DNA of 36,485 bases, taken from Nitrosospira sp. Lineage in GTDB: Bacteria; Pseudomonadota; Gammaproteobacteria; Burkholderiales; Nitrosomonadaceae. Position 1 is the first letter of the stretch, and every line of letters starts with the position of its first letter. Below the pieces are notes generated by a model. The model saw only the letters and a program-made list of their open reading frames with translations, did no database searches and had not been told where the DNA came from. The position numbers and the translations under genes are program-made. Below, piece by piece: positions 15,090-25,503 of the stretch. The stretch spans positions 1 to 36,485 of the forward strand of contig JACDSH010000030.1 of assembly GCA_013450215.1 (NCBI GenBank). The letters are read 5' to 3'.

Positions 15090-15665
15090 ATGGAAAGACT
15101 CATGAGAATTGACGTAAATGGTTGTGTAGAGGAGTTTCAATGCATCCCCTCCCCCAATTGTGATGATCGTCCACCCGGTACCTTGATTGAGATGCTGGTC
15201 ATCCACAATATCAGCCTGCCGCCAGATGAATTCAGCGGGGATGGGGTGATCGAGCTCTTTACCAACCGGCTCGACCCATCAGAGCACCCCTACTATCAGA
15301 CGGTACACAGCCTCAAGGTCTCTTCTCATTTTTTTATCCGTCGGGGGGGTGAGATTATCCAGTTCGTCCCCTGTGACAAGCGGGCCTGGCATGCAGGTCT
15401 TTCCTCCTGGGGAGGGAGGAATCAATGCAACGACTTCTCAATCGGGGTAGAACTTGAGGGGAGTGACAGAACAGCCTTCACCGATGATCAGTATCGGGCC
15501 CTTATCAGGCTTAGCTTGTTGTTACAAGAGTCCTACCCCATTAAGGATATTGTCGGACATTCTGATATTGCGGTCGGACGTAAGACCGATCCCGGACCTC
15601 ACTTTGACTGGGAGCGTTACCGATCTGCTTTGGTGGTAGAGAAACATTCACAATCAATCAGTTAA
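15090..15665 (+). CDS. ampD: 1,6-anhydro-N-acetylmuramyl-L-alanine amidase AmpD
   Basis: AmpD is the cytosolic zinc amidase that removes the peptide from anhydro-muropeptides during cell-wall recycling, and loss of it derepresses AmpR-controlled beta-lactamases where present. Aligning by eye to E. coli AmpD, the zinc ligands are H in VIHNISLPP (about res 39), H in VGHSDIA and D in RKTDPGP; the conserved ELEGSD glutamate and [17 protein letters not shown] are present. No signal peptide is seen, as expected. The start is uncertain: ATG at 15090 (used here, AGGA just upstream), TTG at 15087, or ATG at 15102. Its 3' end overlaps the convergent ABC-F gene by 8 bp. Confidence 0.93.
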   Translation: MERLMRIDVNGCVEEFQCIPSPNCDDRPPGTLIEMLVIHNISLPPDEFSGDGVIELFTNRLDPSEHPYYQTVHSLKVSSHFFIRRGGEIIQFVPCDKRAWHAGLSSWGGRNQCNDFSIGVELEGSDRTAFTDDQYRALIRLSLLLQESYPIKDIVGHSDIAVGRKTDPGPHFDWERYRSALVVEKHSQSIS

Positions 15666-17262
15666 CGCCCTGACTTCGGAGATAGTCCTCGTACTCACCC
15701 TTAAAGTCGATAATTCCATCCGGGGTCATTTCAACGATGCGGGTCGCCAGTGATGACACAAACTCCCGGTCGTGTGAGACAAAGATCAGTGTCCCGGTAT
15801 ACTTCTCCAGAGCGCTGTTGAGTGACTCGATCGATTCCATATCAAGGTGATTGGTCGGCTCATCCATCATGAGTACATTTGGTTTTTGCAGGATGATTTT
15901 ACCGAATAGCATCCTACCCTGCTCTCCCCCTGAAATGACCTTCACCGATTTTTTAACGTCATCTCCCGAAAATAAGAGCCTCCCTAGAATGCTACGGATG
16001 GCCTGGTCATCATCCCCCGCCTGACGCCATTGGGTCATCCAATCGGTAAGAGACATATCCTCCTCAAAATCGGTGGCATGGTCTTGAGCGAAGTATCCCG
16101 TTCTCGCCTTCTCTGCCCACTTTACTTCCCCCGCATCAGGGGTCAGGTCACCGGTAAGGCATCGCAGCAGTGTGGTCTTGCCGATACCATTTGGGCCCAG
16201 GATAGCGATCTTCTCACCGGCCTCGACATTCAGGCTGAAGCGATTTAGTAGAGGTCTCTCCATCCCTAGAAAGCTCTTGCTAATACTCTGTACTGATACT
16301 GCAAGACGGTGCAGCTTATCGCGCTCGTCCACATCGAACCGGATGTAGGGGTACTGTCGACTGGAGGGCTTTACATCCTCTAGCTTGATCTTCTCGATCT
16401 GACGTGCACGACTGGTCGCCTGACGAGCCTTGGAGGCATTCGCAGAGAAGCGACTGACAAAGGACTGCAGCTCAGCGATCTGGGTCTTCTTCTTGGCATT
16501 ATCAGACAGCATACGTTCCCTCACCTGGGTCGATGCGGTCATGTATTCATCGTAATTACCTGGGTAGATGCGGATCTCACCATAGTCTAGATCGGCCATA
16601 TGGCTGCAGACGCTGTTTAGGAAGTGTCGGTCATGAGAGATGATGATGATGGTGCTCTTACTCGTGTTGATTACGTCTTCTAACCAACGGATGGTATTGA
16701 TGTCCAGATTATTAGTCGGCTCATCGAGTAGGAGAATCTCCGGATTAGAAAACAGGGCCTGGGCAAGTAGCACACGAAGCTTGAATCCGGGCGCGACGGC
16801 GCTCATCGGTCCACGGTGCTGCACCAGCGGGATCCCTACCCCTAGTAGTAACTCTCCTGCACGCGCTTCTGCCGAATAACCATCTAGCTCTGCAAAGTGG
16901 GCCTCAAGATCGGCCGCGTGCATGTAATCATCCTCTGTGGCGTCTGGGTTGGCGTAGATGGCGTCCCTCTCCTCCTTCACTCTCCAAAGCTCGTCATGAC
17001 CCATCATGACGGTATCGATGACTAGGCAATTCTCAAAAGCGAACTGATCCTGCCGAAGCTTACCCACACGTTCATTGGTGTCGATACTGACATTGCCCGA
17101 GGTGGGCTCAAGATCGCCCCCTAGGATCTTCATGAAGGTGGACTTACCAGAACCGTTGGCCCCGATCAGTCCGTAACGATTGCCATCTCCGAACTTGACG
17201 GAAACATTTTCGAAGAGGGGTTTAGCTCCGAACTGTATGGTGACATTAGCGGTGGTGATCAA
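15658..17262 (-). CDS. ybiT: ABC-F family ATPase, YbiT-like
   Basis: The 534-aa soluble protein has two ABC ATPase domains and no membrane segment, as in ABC-F translation factors that act at the ribosomal E site. Domain 1 has Walker A GANGSGKS (res 34-41) and [11 protein letters not shown]; domain 2 has GPNGIGKTT, a signature close to [10 protein letters not shown] and [10 protein letters not shown]. Between them a charged linker ([38 protein letters not shown]) is the P-site tRNA interaction motif. It aligns with E. coli YbiT along its full length, including the final [14 protein letters not shown] at 17262 is the likely start, preceded by AGGA. It is unlikely to be a resistance-type ABC-F. 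Regulation is unknown. Confidence 0.93.
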   Translation of the reverse strand: MITTANVTIQFGAKPLFENVSVKFGDGNRYGLIGANGSGKSTFMKILGGDLEPTSGNVSIDTNERVGKLRQDQFAFENCLVIDTVMMGHDELWRVKEERDAIYANPDATEDDYMHAADLEAHFAELDGYSAEARAGELLLGVGIPLVQHRGPMSAVAPGFKLRVLLAQALFSNPEILLLDEPTNNLDINTIRWLEDVINTSKSTIIIISHDRHFLNSVCSHMADLDYGEIRIYPGNYDEYMTASTQVRERMLSDNAKKKTQIAELQSFVSRFSANASKARQATSRARQIEKIKLEDVKPSSRQYPYIRFDVDERDKLHRLAVSVQSISKSFLGMERPLLNRFSLNVEAGEKIAILGPNGIGKTTLLRCLTGDLTPDAGEVKWAEKARTGYFAQDHATDFEEDMSLTDWMTQWRQAGDDDQAIRSILGRLLFSGDDVKKSVKVISGGEQGRMLFGKIILQKPNVLMMDEPTNHLDMESIESLNSALEKYTGTLIFVSHDREFVSSLATRIVEMTPDGIIDFKGEYEDYLRSQGVN

Positions 17263-17509
17263 GTCTTGTTTCCTGAGAAAAGGTGCTGCAAAAAGGCCGC
17301 TATTTTATATGTTTTTACAGCAAATTCCGAAAAACCTTTGTGGTGCGGTGGATTCTTAAAACAAATAGAATATCAATACCATCCGCCTCTGATGCCGCTT
17401 CTGGAAGTTGTTTGAGGGTAAGCTCTTAGGCCGACTGATCACCGATACGAGGGCCTGCCGAGCACGGCTCGTATGCTATCAATAGATATTAAAATAGATC
17501 TCTATCCAT
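17263..17509. other. Divergent intergenic region between ABC-F gene and ggt, with a hairpin
   Basis: ATACGAG (17445-17451) and CTCGTAT (17468-17474) are perfect 7-bp complements, and an inner CCG/CGG can extend the stem with a bulge. The element precedes ggt by about 35 bp and could lie in its leader. No convincing promoter or strong Shine-Dalgarno for ggt was found. Confidence 0.35.
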
Positions 17510-19213
17510 ATGAATTTTATTGATAATTTTAAAAAAGATACAGTCCGGACAGTTCTCTTTCTTCTGTCATTGTGTCTTCTTACGCCGGCCTGGGGTTCTT
17601 CCAATTCAGTCAGATCGGCAGCGATTGCTTCAGCACACCCGCTCGCCACCGCGGCCGGTGAAAGCATCCTCAATCAGGGGGGCAATGCGTTTGATGCGGC
17701 GGTCGCGGTCAGCGCAGTATTGGCGGTGGTTGAGCCCTATTCATCTGGTCTGGGTGGAGGCGGTCTGTGGCTGCTGCACCTGGCTGACGAGAACAGAGAG
17801 GTCTTGTTAGATGGTCGTGAAACCGCACCCGGTAGGGCCTCATCAGGGATGTACTTGGGTTCGAATGGCTCTCTCTTGAGATCTGCCTCTCTCGACGGGG
17901 CCTTATCCGCTGCAATTCCAGGAACCCCTGCAGCACTTGTTCATCTCTCTCAGAATTATGGCAAGTTAACCCTCGCACAGAACTTAGCACCTGCCATCAC
18001 GTTGGCCCGTGATGGCTTTAAGGTGGATCAGAGGTTCGCCGGTATGTTAGCGAAGTATCAGGTGAAATTACGTGCCGATCAGAGATCCGCCAGGATCTTC
18101 CTACCCGATGGCATTCCCCCATCAGCGGGATCTACCCTGCTCCAGTCAGAATTGGCTTCGATACTGACAGAGATTGCAGCGCTCGGAGCGGACGGCTTTT
18201 ACCGGGGGTGGGTGGCTGAACAGATGGTGGAATCGGTTAAACAGGCGGGCGGTATCTGGGAGATAGAAGACTTAGAAAATTACCGTGCCATTGAACGAGA
18301 GCCCACCCGGTTGCTCTACAGAGGGGTGGTGATTACGACCTCCCCACTGCCCTCATCCGGTGGGGCGACACTGTCTCAAGCGCTTAATATCCTAGAGAAT
18401 TTTTCGCTGTCATCATTAAACGAGGTTGATCGTACTCACCTCATCATAGAGGCATTGAGGAGGGCCTATCAGGATCGATCGGATCATCTGGGAGATAGTG
18501 ACTTTGTCTATGTTCCTTTAACGCGACTGATTGATAAGGGTTATGCCCGAAGACGTTCCTTCACCATTGATTTGCAACGAGCGACAACCGTCCTCCAGAC
18601 TCACGAGGCCTCGTCAAACCCTCTAGGAGGGAGCGAGACCACCCACTTCTCAATCATGGACCGGTCTGGTAACCGAGTGGCTGCAACCATGAGCATCAAT
18701 ACGAACTTCGGCTCTGGATTTATTGCTGGCAGTACGGGAGTTCTTCTGAATAACGAGATGGACGACTTTTCCGCCTCTCCCAACGTACCCAATATCTACG
18801 GCCTACAAGGCGGGCTAGCCAATTCCATTATGCCCGGAAAGCGGCCACTCTCGAGTATGTCCCCAACCTTTGTCGAGGATGAACAAGGGATACTCATCCT
18901 TGGCACGCCGGGTGGCTCGCGCATCATCAGCATGGTCCTTCTGGCAATCGTGAACTATGTCGATCACCGTCAAACAAATCTAGGAGTCATTGCCGCGAGC
19001 CCGCGATTTCATCATCAACACCTGCCAGATCGAGTCGAGATTGAGCCGGACTCATTCAGAGAGGGCTGGATCGAAGGCCTCAGGATAAAGGGTCATCGAG
19101 TGCATATTGCCCCACAGAGGTGGGGTAATATGCAGTTAATCCATTTTGATAAGATCACTGGCCGCACGACCACCGCTAATGATCCAAGGGGTGAATCCGC
19201 CAACCGTCATTAG
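17510..19213 (+). CDS. ggt: Gamma-glutamyltranspeptidase (glutathione hydrolase)
   Basis: The 567-aa precursor is a periplasmic Ntn-hydrolase that cleaves glutathione and gamma-glutamyl amides. An N-terminal signal peptide (TVRTVLFLLSLCLLTPAWG) leads to the large chain: ASAHPLATAAGESILNQGGNAFDAA, GLGGGGLWLLH, and DGRETAP with R103 as the likely glutamate-binding Arg. Self-cleavage before T377 in ETTHFSIMD releases the small chain with that Thr as nucleophile; RPLSSMSPT and GTPGGSRI bind substrate and form the oxyanion pocket. The length suits the family. The start ATG has no strong ribosome-binding site. The stop codon forms part of the hairpin shared with the convergent hrpA. Confidence 0.95.
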   Translation: MNFIDNFKKDTVRTVLFLLSLCLLTPAWGSSNSVRSAAIASAHPLATAAGESILNQGGNAFDAAVAVSAVLAVVEPYSSGLGGGGLWLLHLADENREVLLDGRETAPGRASSGMYLGSNGSLLRSASLDGALSAAIPGTPAALVHLSQNYGKLTLAQNLAPAITLARDGFKVDQRFAGMLAKYQVKLRADQRSARIFLPDGIPPSAGSTLLQSELASILTEIAALGADGFYRGWVAEQMVESVKQAGGIWEIEDLENYRAIEREPTRLLYRGVVITTSPLPSSGGATLSQALNILENFSLSSLNEVDRTHLIIEALRRAYQDRSDHLGDSDFVYVPLTRLIDKGYARRRSFTIDLQRATTVLQTHEASSNPLGGSETTHFSIMDRSGNRVAATMSINTNFGSGFIAGSTGVLLNNEMDDFSASPNVPNIYGLQGGLANSIMPGKRPLSSMSPTFVEDEQGILILGTPGGSRIISMVLLAIVNYVDHRQTNLGVIAASPRFHHQHLPDRVEIEPDSFREGWIEGLRIKGHRVHIAPQRWGNMQLIHFDKITGRTTTANDPRGESANRH

Positions 19214-19233
19214 TTTAGATGCGATCTAAACTA
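19211..19233. terminator. Perfect 10-bp hairpin between ggt and hrpA
   Basis: TAGTTTAGAT, loop GCG, ATCTAAACTA is a perfect 10-bp stem. The first three bases are the ggt stop codon TAG. The element lies between convergent ggt and hrpA (which ends at 19242), so it may separate both transcripts. No T-run follows on either strand. Confidence 0.6.
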
Positions 19234-19241
19234 ACACCGCA

Positions 19242-22200
19242 CTAACCCAATACCTTCTCCCATAACTTCTGTAGTCGTTTGATCGATACCGGGTAAGGCG
19301 TCTTCAATTCCTGGGCGAATAAAGATATCCGAAGCTCCTCGATCTGCCAGCGAAACTCAGCAAGATTTGGGTCACTAATCCCCTCCTTATGGTGCTTCTC
19401 CAGTCTCTGCTGGTACTGGTTCCACAGACCGACGATCGCGGGCCCGTGACGACCATCCCTCTCAGGGTTACCCGGATATTTACTCAGACGCATCGACATT
19501 CCCTGGAGGTATCGTGGTAAATGTTGAAGACGATCCCAGGGTGTGTCGCTTAAGAAGCCTGGATAGATTAGGCCCGCAAGCTGTTGATTAATATCTCTGT
19601 TCAATCTATCAGTAGCGGCATTTGAAGAGGAGAGATGGGACATCAATGGCTGCCATTCATGAGCGATCCTCTGAGTGATCCGTGAGACCGCTTCGGTCAC
19701 AGCAGGGAGCCTCGTTCGAGCGCGCTGCTTCTGAATCATGAAATCCTGCTCACTTCGTGGCATCTCATCATCACCGATAAATGCTCGGTCGGTGATGGCC
19801 TTTAGCATATCCTCCTTAAGCGAATCCGGGTTGATGAGGCTACGCAGATGTAATGCTGCCTGGCTTAACCCCGGAAAGTTCTTTTCCAGTTGCTTCATCT
19901 GATCTCTGAGTTCGAACCGCAGTAACCGACAGACCCCCTCCCGCATGTGGGCAGCAGCTGCATCGTGAGTATCGAATAGCTTGATCGATACACTCTCCCC
20001 CTCATCCACGAGTGCTGGGTAGCCGGTCAATGCGCGGCCGGCACGATTAAAGGATATGCTCTCTGGCAGATGACCAAAGTCCCAGCTCTTTACCTGCTCA
20101 CGCTCTATGCCACTACCAGCATCGGCACCCGATTGGGAGAATGTCATCTGAGCGGCTTGGCCCAACTGCTTTTTAAGTTGCAAGAGATCGCGGCTCATCG
20201 ATAACTCCTGCCCGGCATCATCAACCACCTTGTAATTCATCTGAAGGTGTGTGGGAGGGGACTCCTGCTCCCAGATGACGGCTGATACCGAGGATCCGAT
20301 CCTGCCCTGAATGTACTCCGCAAGACAATCCTCCAAGCCCCGGTCTTGTTTATTTGAATGACTCTCTAGAAATTGGGTCACAGAGTCAGGAAGCGGGATC
20401 AATTGTCGGCGTATCTGCTTCGGTAAGGCTTTCAGGTACCAGGTTATTTTTTCACGAATAAGTCCTGGGACCAGACGGCTGAACTGATTGGCATCCAGTC
20501 TATTCAGAAGGGGTAACGGCACGGTCAGGGTCACCCCATCCAGAACATGGCCCGGCTCGAAACGGTAGGTCAACTCAAAGTCCTGCTCAGACGCGCTTAT
20601 GATCACTGGAAACTGATCCTCGGTCACGGTTCCTGCTCCGTGTCTCATCAGTTTCTCCCGATCTAGATAGAGCAGCTTTGGATTGTCCTGTTCAGCCCGA
20701 CGTCGCCAATTCTCGAATGCAGCTCCGTTACAGATCTCCTCCGGAATCAGTCCATCATAGAATGCGAAGATCTCGCGCTCATCGACCAGCACATCCTGAC
20801 GACGGGCTTTATGTTCCAGCTCCTCTATCGATGAGATGAGTTCTCGGTTATGTGAGTAGAATGGTGTTTGAGTCTCGTACTCCCCGGCAACCAGTGCTGC
20901 CCGTATAAAAATTTCTCGAGCTTCTTTTGGGTTGATGGTTCCGTAGTGGACGCGTCTCTTTGGAACCACGGTCAACCCGTATAGCGTCAAACGTTCGAAT
21001 GCAGTGACCTGTGCGGGCTGCTTTTCCCAGTGTGGATCGAAGTAATGCCTCTTGCACAAGTTACCGGCTACTTTCTCTAGCCACTGAGGGTCAATCTTAG
21101 CTGCACACCGTCCAAAGAGCTTGGTGGTCTCAGTCAACTCCGCCGTCACGACCCATTTCGGCTTGGCCTTCTTTAGAACGGATCCGGGAAAGATCGAGAA
21201 CTTGATCCCCCGTGCGCCCAGATACTGATCCCCCTCCTCACTCTTAAAACCAATATTTCCCATGAGACCCGCTAATAGAGCTCGATGAATCTCGTCATAA
21301 CCGGCTGGAACTTGGTTCGGCCGCAATCCCATCTCCGATAACAGTCCATGCAACTGACTGTAAATCTCTCTCCAGTCTCGCATCCGACGGTGGGAGAGAA
21401 AGTTCTCCTGACAAGACTCCAATAGCTTGCGGTTAGACTTCTTGTGTTGCAACAATTCCTCAAAAAAGTCCCATAATTTCAAATATCCCATGAAATCAGA
21501 CCGATCATCCTGAAATCGTAAGTGAGCACGATCGGCTGCATCCTGACGCTCGAATGGCCGCTCACGTGGATCTTGTAGACTCAGCGCTGAGGCGATGATC
21601 AGAACCTCGCTCAGACAATTCTCCTCCTTCGCAGCAAGGATCATGCGAGCGATCTTGGGGTCGATCGGGAACCTCGCCAGCTGCCAACCGATACTGGTCA
21701 AGTCGTTACTCTCATCGACCGCGCCCAACTCATTGAGCAATTGATAACCATCTGCAATCATCTTCGGTGCGGGCGGTTCAATGAATGGGAAGTTCTCTAG
21801 ATCTCCGATCTTGAGTGATTTCATCTTTAGAATCACTGATGCTAATGATGATCGCAGAATCTCCGGAACGGAGAACTCAGGTCTCGCAAGGTAATCCTCC
21901 TCCGCATAGAGACGGATGCAGACCCCACTAATCACCCGTCCGCAGCGACCTGCACGTTGATTAGCCGAGGCCTGAGAGATCTTCTCCACCTGCAACTGGT
22001 CAACCTTATTTCGGTAGCTATAGCGATTAATCCTTGCAACTCCCGTATCGACCACGTACCGAATCCCCGGAACGGTGAGGGAGGTCTCTGCCACATTGGT
22101 GGTCAGAATGATCCTTCTTGAGCCCCCGGTCTTGAAAACACGCTCCTGCTCAGCGAATGAAAGCCTCGCGAATAGAGGTAGGATTTCCGTGCCGGCTGGG

Positions 22201-22982
22201 TGGTGTTTACGTAGCGATTCGGCAGTCTCACGGATCTCACGCTCACCCGGGAGGAATACCAATACATCCCCAAGGCCTGAACGAGTGGTCTCGTCCACGG
22301 CATCGAGTATGGCCTGATCGATATCAAGATCCTCCTCACCCTCAGACGATATTGGTCGATACCGCATCTCGACCGGGTACATCCGGCCAGACACCTCTAT
22401 CACAGGAGCCTGATTGAAATGTTCAGAGAATCGATCGGCATCGATTGTGGCAGAGGTGACGATGATCTTGAGGTCGGGTCTCCTTGGGAGGAGTTGCTTC
22501 AAATAACCCAGTAAAAAATCAATATTGAGGCTCCGTTCATGAGCCTCATCGATAATGATTGTGTCGTAGGATGAGAGGGTATGATCTCCCTGAATCTCGG
22601 CCAATAAAATGCCATCGGTCATGATCTTGATATAGGTACCCTGACTCACCTTGTCTGAGAATCGGACCTTATAACCGACCGCCTGTCCTAATGGGGTATT
22701 GAGTTCTGATGCGATACGAGCCGCGACCGTACGTGCAGCGATCCGTCTTGGTTGTGTATGCCCGATCATTCCATTCACACCACGCTTCAAATCGAGACAG
22801 ATCTTCGGGAGTTGGGTCGTCTTGCCAGACCCCGTCTCTCCGCACACGATCACCACTTGATTGGCTTCAATCGCGCGTGCGATCTCCGCCCGGCGTGCGA
22901 CCACCGGTAGATCCTCTGCATAACTTGGTTTGGGTAGGTTCGCGAGACGACAAGCAATGTCGGTGGGTGAGTACTTTTTCAT
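19242..22982 (-). CDS. hrpA: ATP-dependent RNA helicase HrpA (DEAH box)
   Basis: The 1246-aa DEAH/RHA helicase resembles E. coli HrpA throughout. Visible are Walker A GETGSGKT (res 48-55), HTQPRRIAARTVA (Ia), DEAH (res 145-148), SAT, FLPGEREIR, TNVAETSLTVPGIRYVVDTG and QRAGRCGR (motif VI). After these come the winged-helix/HA2 segment (IGWQLARFPIDPKIARMIL) and the long HrpA-specific C-terminal region. HrpA acts on RNA and is implicated in mRNA processing and, in E. coli, in resolving stalled ribosomes. The start ATG at 22982 is followed by basic residues. It diverges from accA; argA, a neighbour I recall in some relatives, is absent. Confidence 0.95.
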   Translation of the reverse strand: MKKYSPTDIACRLANLPKPSYAEDLPVVARRAEIARAIEANQVVIVCGETGSGKTTQLPKICLDLKRGVNGMIGHTQPRRIAARTVAARIASELNTPLGQAVGYKVRFSDKVSQGTYIKIMTDGILLAEIQGDHTLSSYDTIIIDEAHERSLNIDFLLGYLKQLLPRRPDLKIIVTSATIDADRFSEHFNQAPVIEVSGRMYPVEMRYRPISSEGEEDLDIDQAILDAVDETTRSGLGDVLVFLPGEREIRETAESLRKHHPAGTEILPLFARLSFAEQERVFKTGGSRRIILTTNVAETSLTVPGIRYVVDTGVARINRYSYRNKVDQLQVEKISQASANQRAGRCGRVISGVCIRLYAEEDYLARPEFSVPEILRSSLASVILKMKSLKIGDLENFPFIEPPAPKMIADGYQLLNELGAVDESNDLTSIGWQLARFPIDPKIARMILAAKEENCLSEVLIIASALSLQDPRERPFERQDAADRAHLRFQDDRSDFMGYLKLWDFFEELLQHKKSNRKLLESCQENFLSHRRMRDWREIYSQLHGLLSEMGLRPNQVPAGYDEIHRALLAGLMGNIGFKSEEGDQYLGARGIKFSIFPGSVLKKAKPKWVVTAELTETTKLFGRCAAKIDPQWLEKVAGNLCKRHYFDPHWEKQPAQVTAFERLTLYGLTVVPKRRVHYGTINPKEAREIFIRAALVAGEYETQTPFYSHNRELISSIEELEHKARRQDVLVDEREIFAFYDGLIPEEICNGAAFENWRRRAEQDNPKLLYLDREKLMRHGAGTVTEDQFPVIISASEQDFELTYRFEPGHVLDGVTLTVPLPLLNRLDANQFSRLVPGLIREKITWYLKALPKQIRRQLIPLPDSVTQFLESHSNKQDRGLEDCLAEYIQGRIGSSVSAVIWEQESPPTHLQMNYKVVDDAGQELSMSRDLLQLKKQLGQAAQMTFSQSGADAGSGIEREQVKSWDFGHLPESISFNRAGRALTGYPALVDEGESVSIKLFDTHDAAAAHMREGVCRLLRFELRDQMKQLEKNFPGLSQAALHLRSLINPDSLKEDMLKAITDRAFIGDDEMPRSEQDFMIQKQRARTRLPAVTEAVSRITQRIAHEWQPLMSHLSSSNAATDRLNRDINQQLAGLIYPGFLSDTPWDRLQHLPRYLQGMSMRLSKYPGNPERDGRHGPAIVGLWNQYQQRLEKHHKEGISDPNLAEFRWQIEELRISLFAQELKTPYPVSIKRLQKLWEKVLG

Positions 22983-23147
22983 TGGTACATCGATTTGAGC
23001 GAGGGCCTCATTTTACCGTGATAGAACTTCTGTCGGCTTGACTATCGCGTTCATGAAAGGTAATCAGCATGACGGAGTCACTCTTCATGGACGCTATTAG
23101 GCTCAAATCCTGTATCATGAGCGCTTCAAAATTATGTCCTATCCTCC

Positions 23148-24116
23148 ATGAAAATTACCTTCCTGGATTTCGAACAGCCCATCTCCGAGATCGAGACCAA
23201 GATCGAGGAGTTGCGATTCGCCCAGGATGACTCTGCTCTGGATATTTCGGCAGAGATCACACGCCTTCAAAAGAAGAGCCTATCCTTAACCAATGGGATA
23301 TATGCGAAGCTCACCCCATGGCAGATTTCACAGGTCGCACGTCACCCCCAACGGCCCTACACACTCGACTACGCTCAGCATCTATTTACCGATTTTGAGG
23401 AGCTCCACGGGGACCGAAATTTTGCCGATGATCCTGCCATCGTGGGGGGTCTCGCTCGTTTCGATGGTCAGACGGTGATGATCATCGGTCACCAGAAGGG
23501 TCGCGATACCAAGGATAAGATCTACCGTAATTTCGGCATGCCAAAGCCTGAGGGCTATCGCAAGGCATTGCGGTTGATGCGTCTTGCAGAAAAGTTTGAG
23601 ATTCCTCTCCTCACCTTCATAGATACCCCGGGTGCTTACCCCGGGATTGATGCCGAGGAGAGAGGTCAGTCCGAGGCCATCGGTCGCAACCTCTATGTAC
23701 TAGCAGAACTTAAGGTGCCCGTTATCTGCACCATCATCGGGGAAGGTGGTTCTGGTGGTGCTCTGGCGGTTGCGGTGGGTGATACGGTTCAGATGCTGCA
23801 ATATGCAACATACTCAGTCATCTCACCCGAGGGTTGTGCATCGATTCTATGGAAGAGCGCGGACAAGGCCCCTGATGCTGCTGAGATCATGGGGATTACA
23901 GCTCACCGACTGAAGACCATGGGATTAATTGACAAGATCATCAACGAGCCATCCGGCGGCTCTCACCGCAATTACCCGCTCATTATGCAGTCCGTAAAGA
24001 AGTCCCTCCAGGAGTCTCTCAAGCAGTTGCAGGGATACTCAACGGAGATACTGTTGCAAAAACGCTTCGAGCGGTTAATGGGATATGGCAAGTTCAAGGA
24101 AGTCAAAGTTAAGTAG
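23148..24116 (+). CDS. accA: Acetyl-CoA carboxylase carboxyltransferase subunit alpha
   Basis: AccA with AccD forms the carboxyltransferase that moves CO2 from biotin to acetyl-CoA, giving malonyl-CoA for fatty acid synthesis. The 322-aa protein matches E. coli AccA: the N-terminal [94 protein letters not shown], the oxyanion-hole [15 protein letters not shown], and [15 protein letters not shown]. The ATG has no purine-rich ribosome-binding site (CCTATCCTCC). It overlaps tilS by 32 bp, implying translational coupling of the two. Confidence 0.97.
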   Translation: MKITFLDFEQPISEIETKIEELRFAQDDSALDISAEITRLQKKSLSLTNGIYAKLTPWQISQVARHPQRPYTLDYAQHLFTDFEELHGDRNFADDPAIVGGLARFDGQTVMIIGHQKGRDTKDKIYRNFGMPKPEGYRKALRLMRLAEKFEIPLLTFIDTPGAYPGIDAEERGQSEAIGRNLYVLAELKVPVICTIIGEGGSGGALAVAVGDTVQMLQYATYSVISPEGCASILWKSADKAPDAAEIMGITAHRLKTMGLIDKIINEPSGGSHRNYPLIMQSVKKSLQESLKQLQGYSTEILLQKRFERLMGYGKFKEVKVK

Positions 24117-25461
24117 CCTCCCCATTCGCGTAGAAGAAATACTGCGCGGACAAATCGAGCTGGGGAATCACCTGATAGTGGCACTGAGCGGCGGGATGGA
24201 CTCGGTCGTGCTGATCGATCTGTTGTCTAAGCTCTCTGCCAAGATGCAATTCACTCTCTCGGCTGTGCATATTGATCACGGCATCAGCGTCAATTCAAAT
24301 GGTTGGGCCCAATTCAATCGTAAGCTCTGCCGATCCCTCAGCATCCCATTAAAAACCACCAAACTCAAACTTAAAAGAGAGCCAGGGGTTAACTTGGAGG
24401 CGGTTGCGCGGAATGCCCGTTATCAAGTATTCAGCAGTCTCAGGGCCGATTACGTGGTCCTTGCTCAACATCTGGACGATCAAGCCGAGACTCTTCTGCT
24501 GCAACTGTTACGTGGATCGGGGGCACGGGGACTGAGTGCGATGCCGATGGTGAGGAGTCAACCCACGGGTATCGGGGATCATGCATCGATCCCCTCCCCA
24601 CGGATACTTCGGCCGCTACTGGAAATCCCTCAAAGCGAGATTGAGTCCTATGCAGAGGAGCATCAATTAAGCTGGATCACCGATGAGAGCAATGCCGATA
24701 CCTCTTTCGATCGGAATTTTTTGCGGCATGAAATTCTCCCAATACTGGGCGAACGCTTCCCTTCCTACCGTACGACATTTCTGCGCACCAGTCGCCACCT
24801 GTCAGAGGCTTCATCACTGATGGATGAGTTGGCTGAATCAGATAGCGAGAGATGTGTGCTCTCAGGAAAGATCCAAGTCGAGAGGTTGCGCACGTTAAGT
24901 CTCCCGCGAGCGAAGAACCTATTACGTTATACCTTGGGAGAGATGGGTGCGATCTTGCCCAGCACATTGAAACTGGATGAAATACTACGGCAATTATGCT
25001 CCTCCCATCCCAATACTAAACTCCATCTTACTTTTGGAACGACTGAGATTCGCTGTTTCAAGGGGGCAATCCATATTAGGCCACTGTCTGCGGTAGCTGA
25101 CACTGAGTGGCAACTCTCATGGAATGGTGAAAAGAAATTGATCATCCCAGAACGGGGAGGCACCATTAGTTTTTCGCGGCGAAAGAGCGCAGGGATCAGC
25201 CTATCTAAGCTAATGACTAAAGAGTCCGTCACGATCCGCCCGCGTCGAGGGGGGGAGCGACTTTGTCCAGACCGCAACCGACCAAGCCGTAGTCTCAAGA
25301 ATCTATTGCAGGAGGCTTCACTCCCGCCATGGGAACGGTCAATCTTGCCACTTCTATTCTGTGGAGAGAGTCTGGTATGGGCACCCGGGATTGGTATCGA
25401 CTGCGATTTTCAGGCGACTGCGGGTGAGATGGGATTGGTGGTACAGTGGGACCGAGAGTAA
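24085..25461 (+). CDS. tilS: tRNA(Ile)-lysidine synthase TilS
   Basis: TilS attaches lysine to C34 of tRNA-Ile(CAU) using ATP, allowing AUA decoding, and is essential in most bacteria. The 458-aa protein has the PP-loop SGGMDS (res 35-40), then [22 protein letters not shown], and [27 protein letters not shown], all N-ATPase/TilS signatures. The TilS C-terminal substrate-binding domain (about res 360-455, with [34 protein letters not shown]) is present. The ATG at 24085 lies inside accA (32-bp overlap). The order accA-tilS is common in betaproteobacteria as I recall. Confidence 0.95.
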   Translation: MASSRKSKLSSLPIRVEEILRGQIELGNHLIVALSGGMDSVVLIDLLSKLSAKMQFTLSAVHIDHGISVNSNGWAQFNRKLCRSLSIPLKTTKLKLKREPGVNLEAVARNARYQVFSSLRADYVVLAQHLDDQAETLLLQLLRGSGARGLSAMPMVRSQPTGIGDHASIPSPRILRPLLEIPQSEIESYAEEHQLSWITDESNADTSFDRNFLRHEILPILGERFPSYRTTFLRTSRHLSEASSLMDELAESDSERCVLSGKIQVERLRTLSLPRAKNLLRYTLGEMGAILPSTLKLDEILRQLCSSHPNTKLHLTFGTTEIRCFKGAIHIRPLSAVADTEWQLSWNGEKKLIIPERGGTISFSRRKSAGISLSKLMTKESVTIRPRRGGERLCPDRNRPSRSLKNLLQEASLPPWERSILPLLFCGESLVWAPGIGIDCDFQATAGEMGLVVQWDRE

Positions 25462-25503
25462 CGTCCACTATCCCTATACTTAATCAATTTCTGTATTCAC
25501 CCC

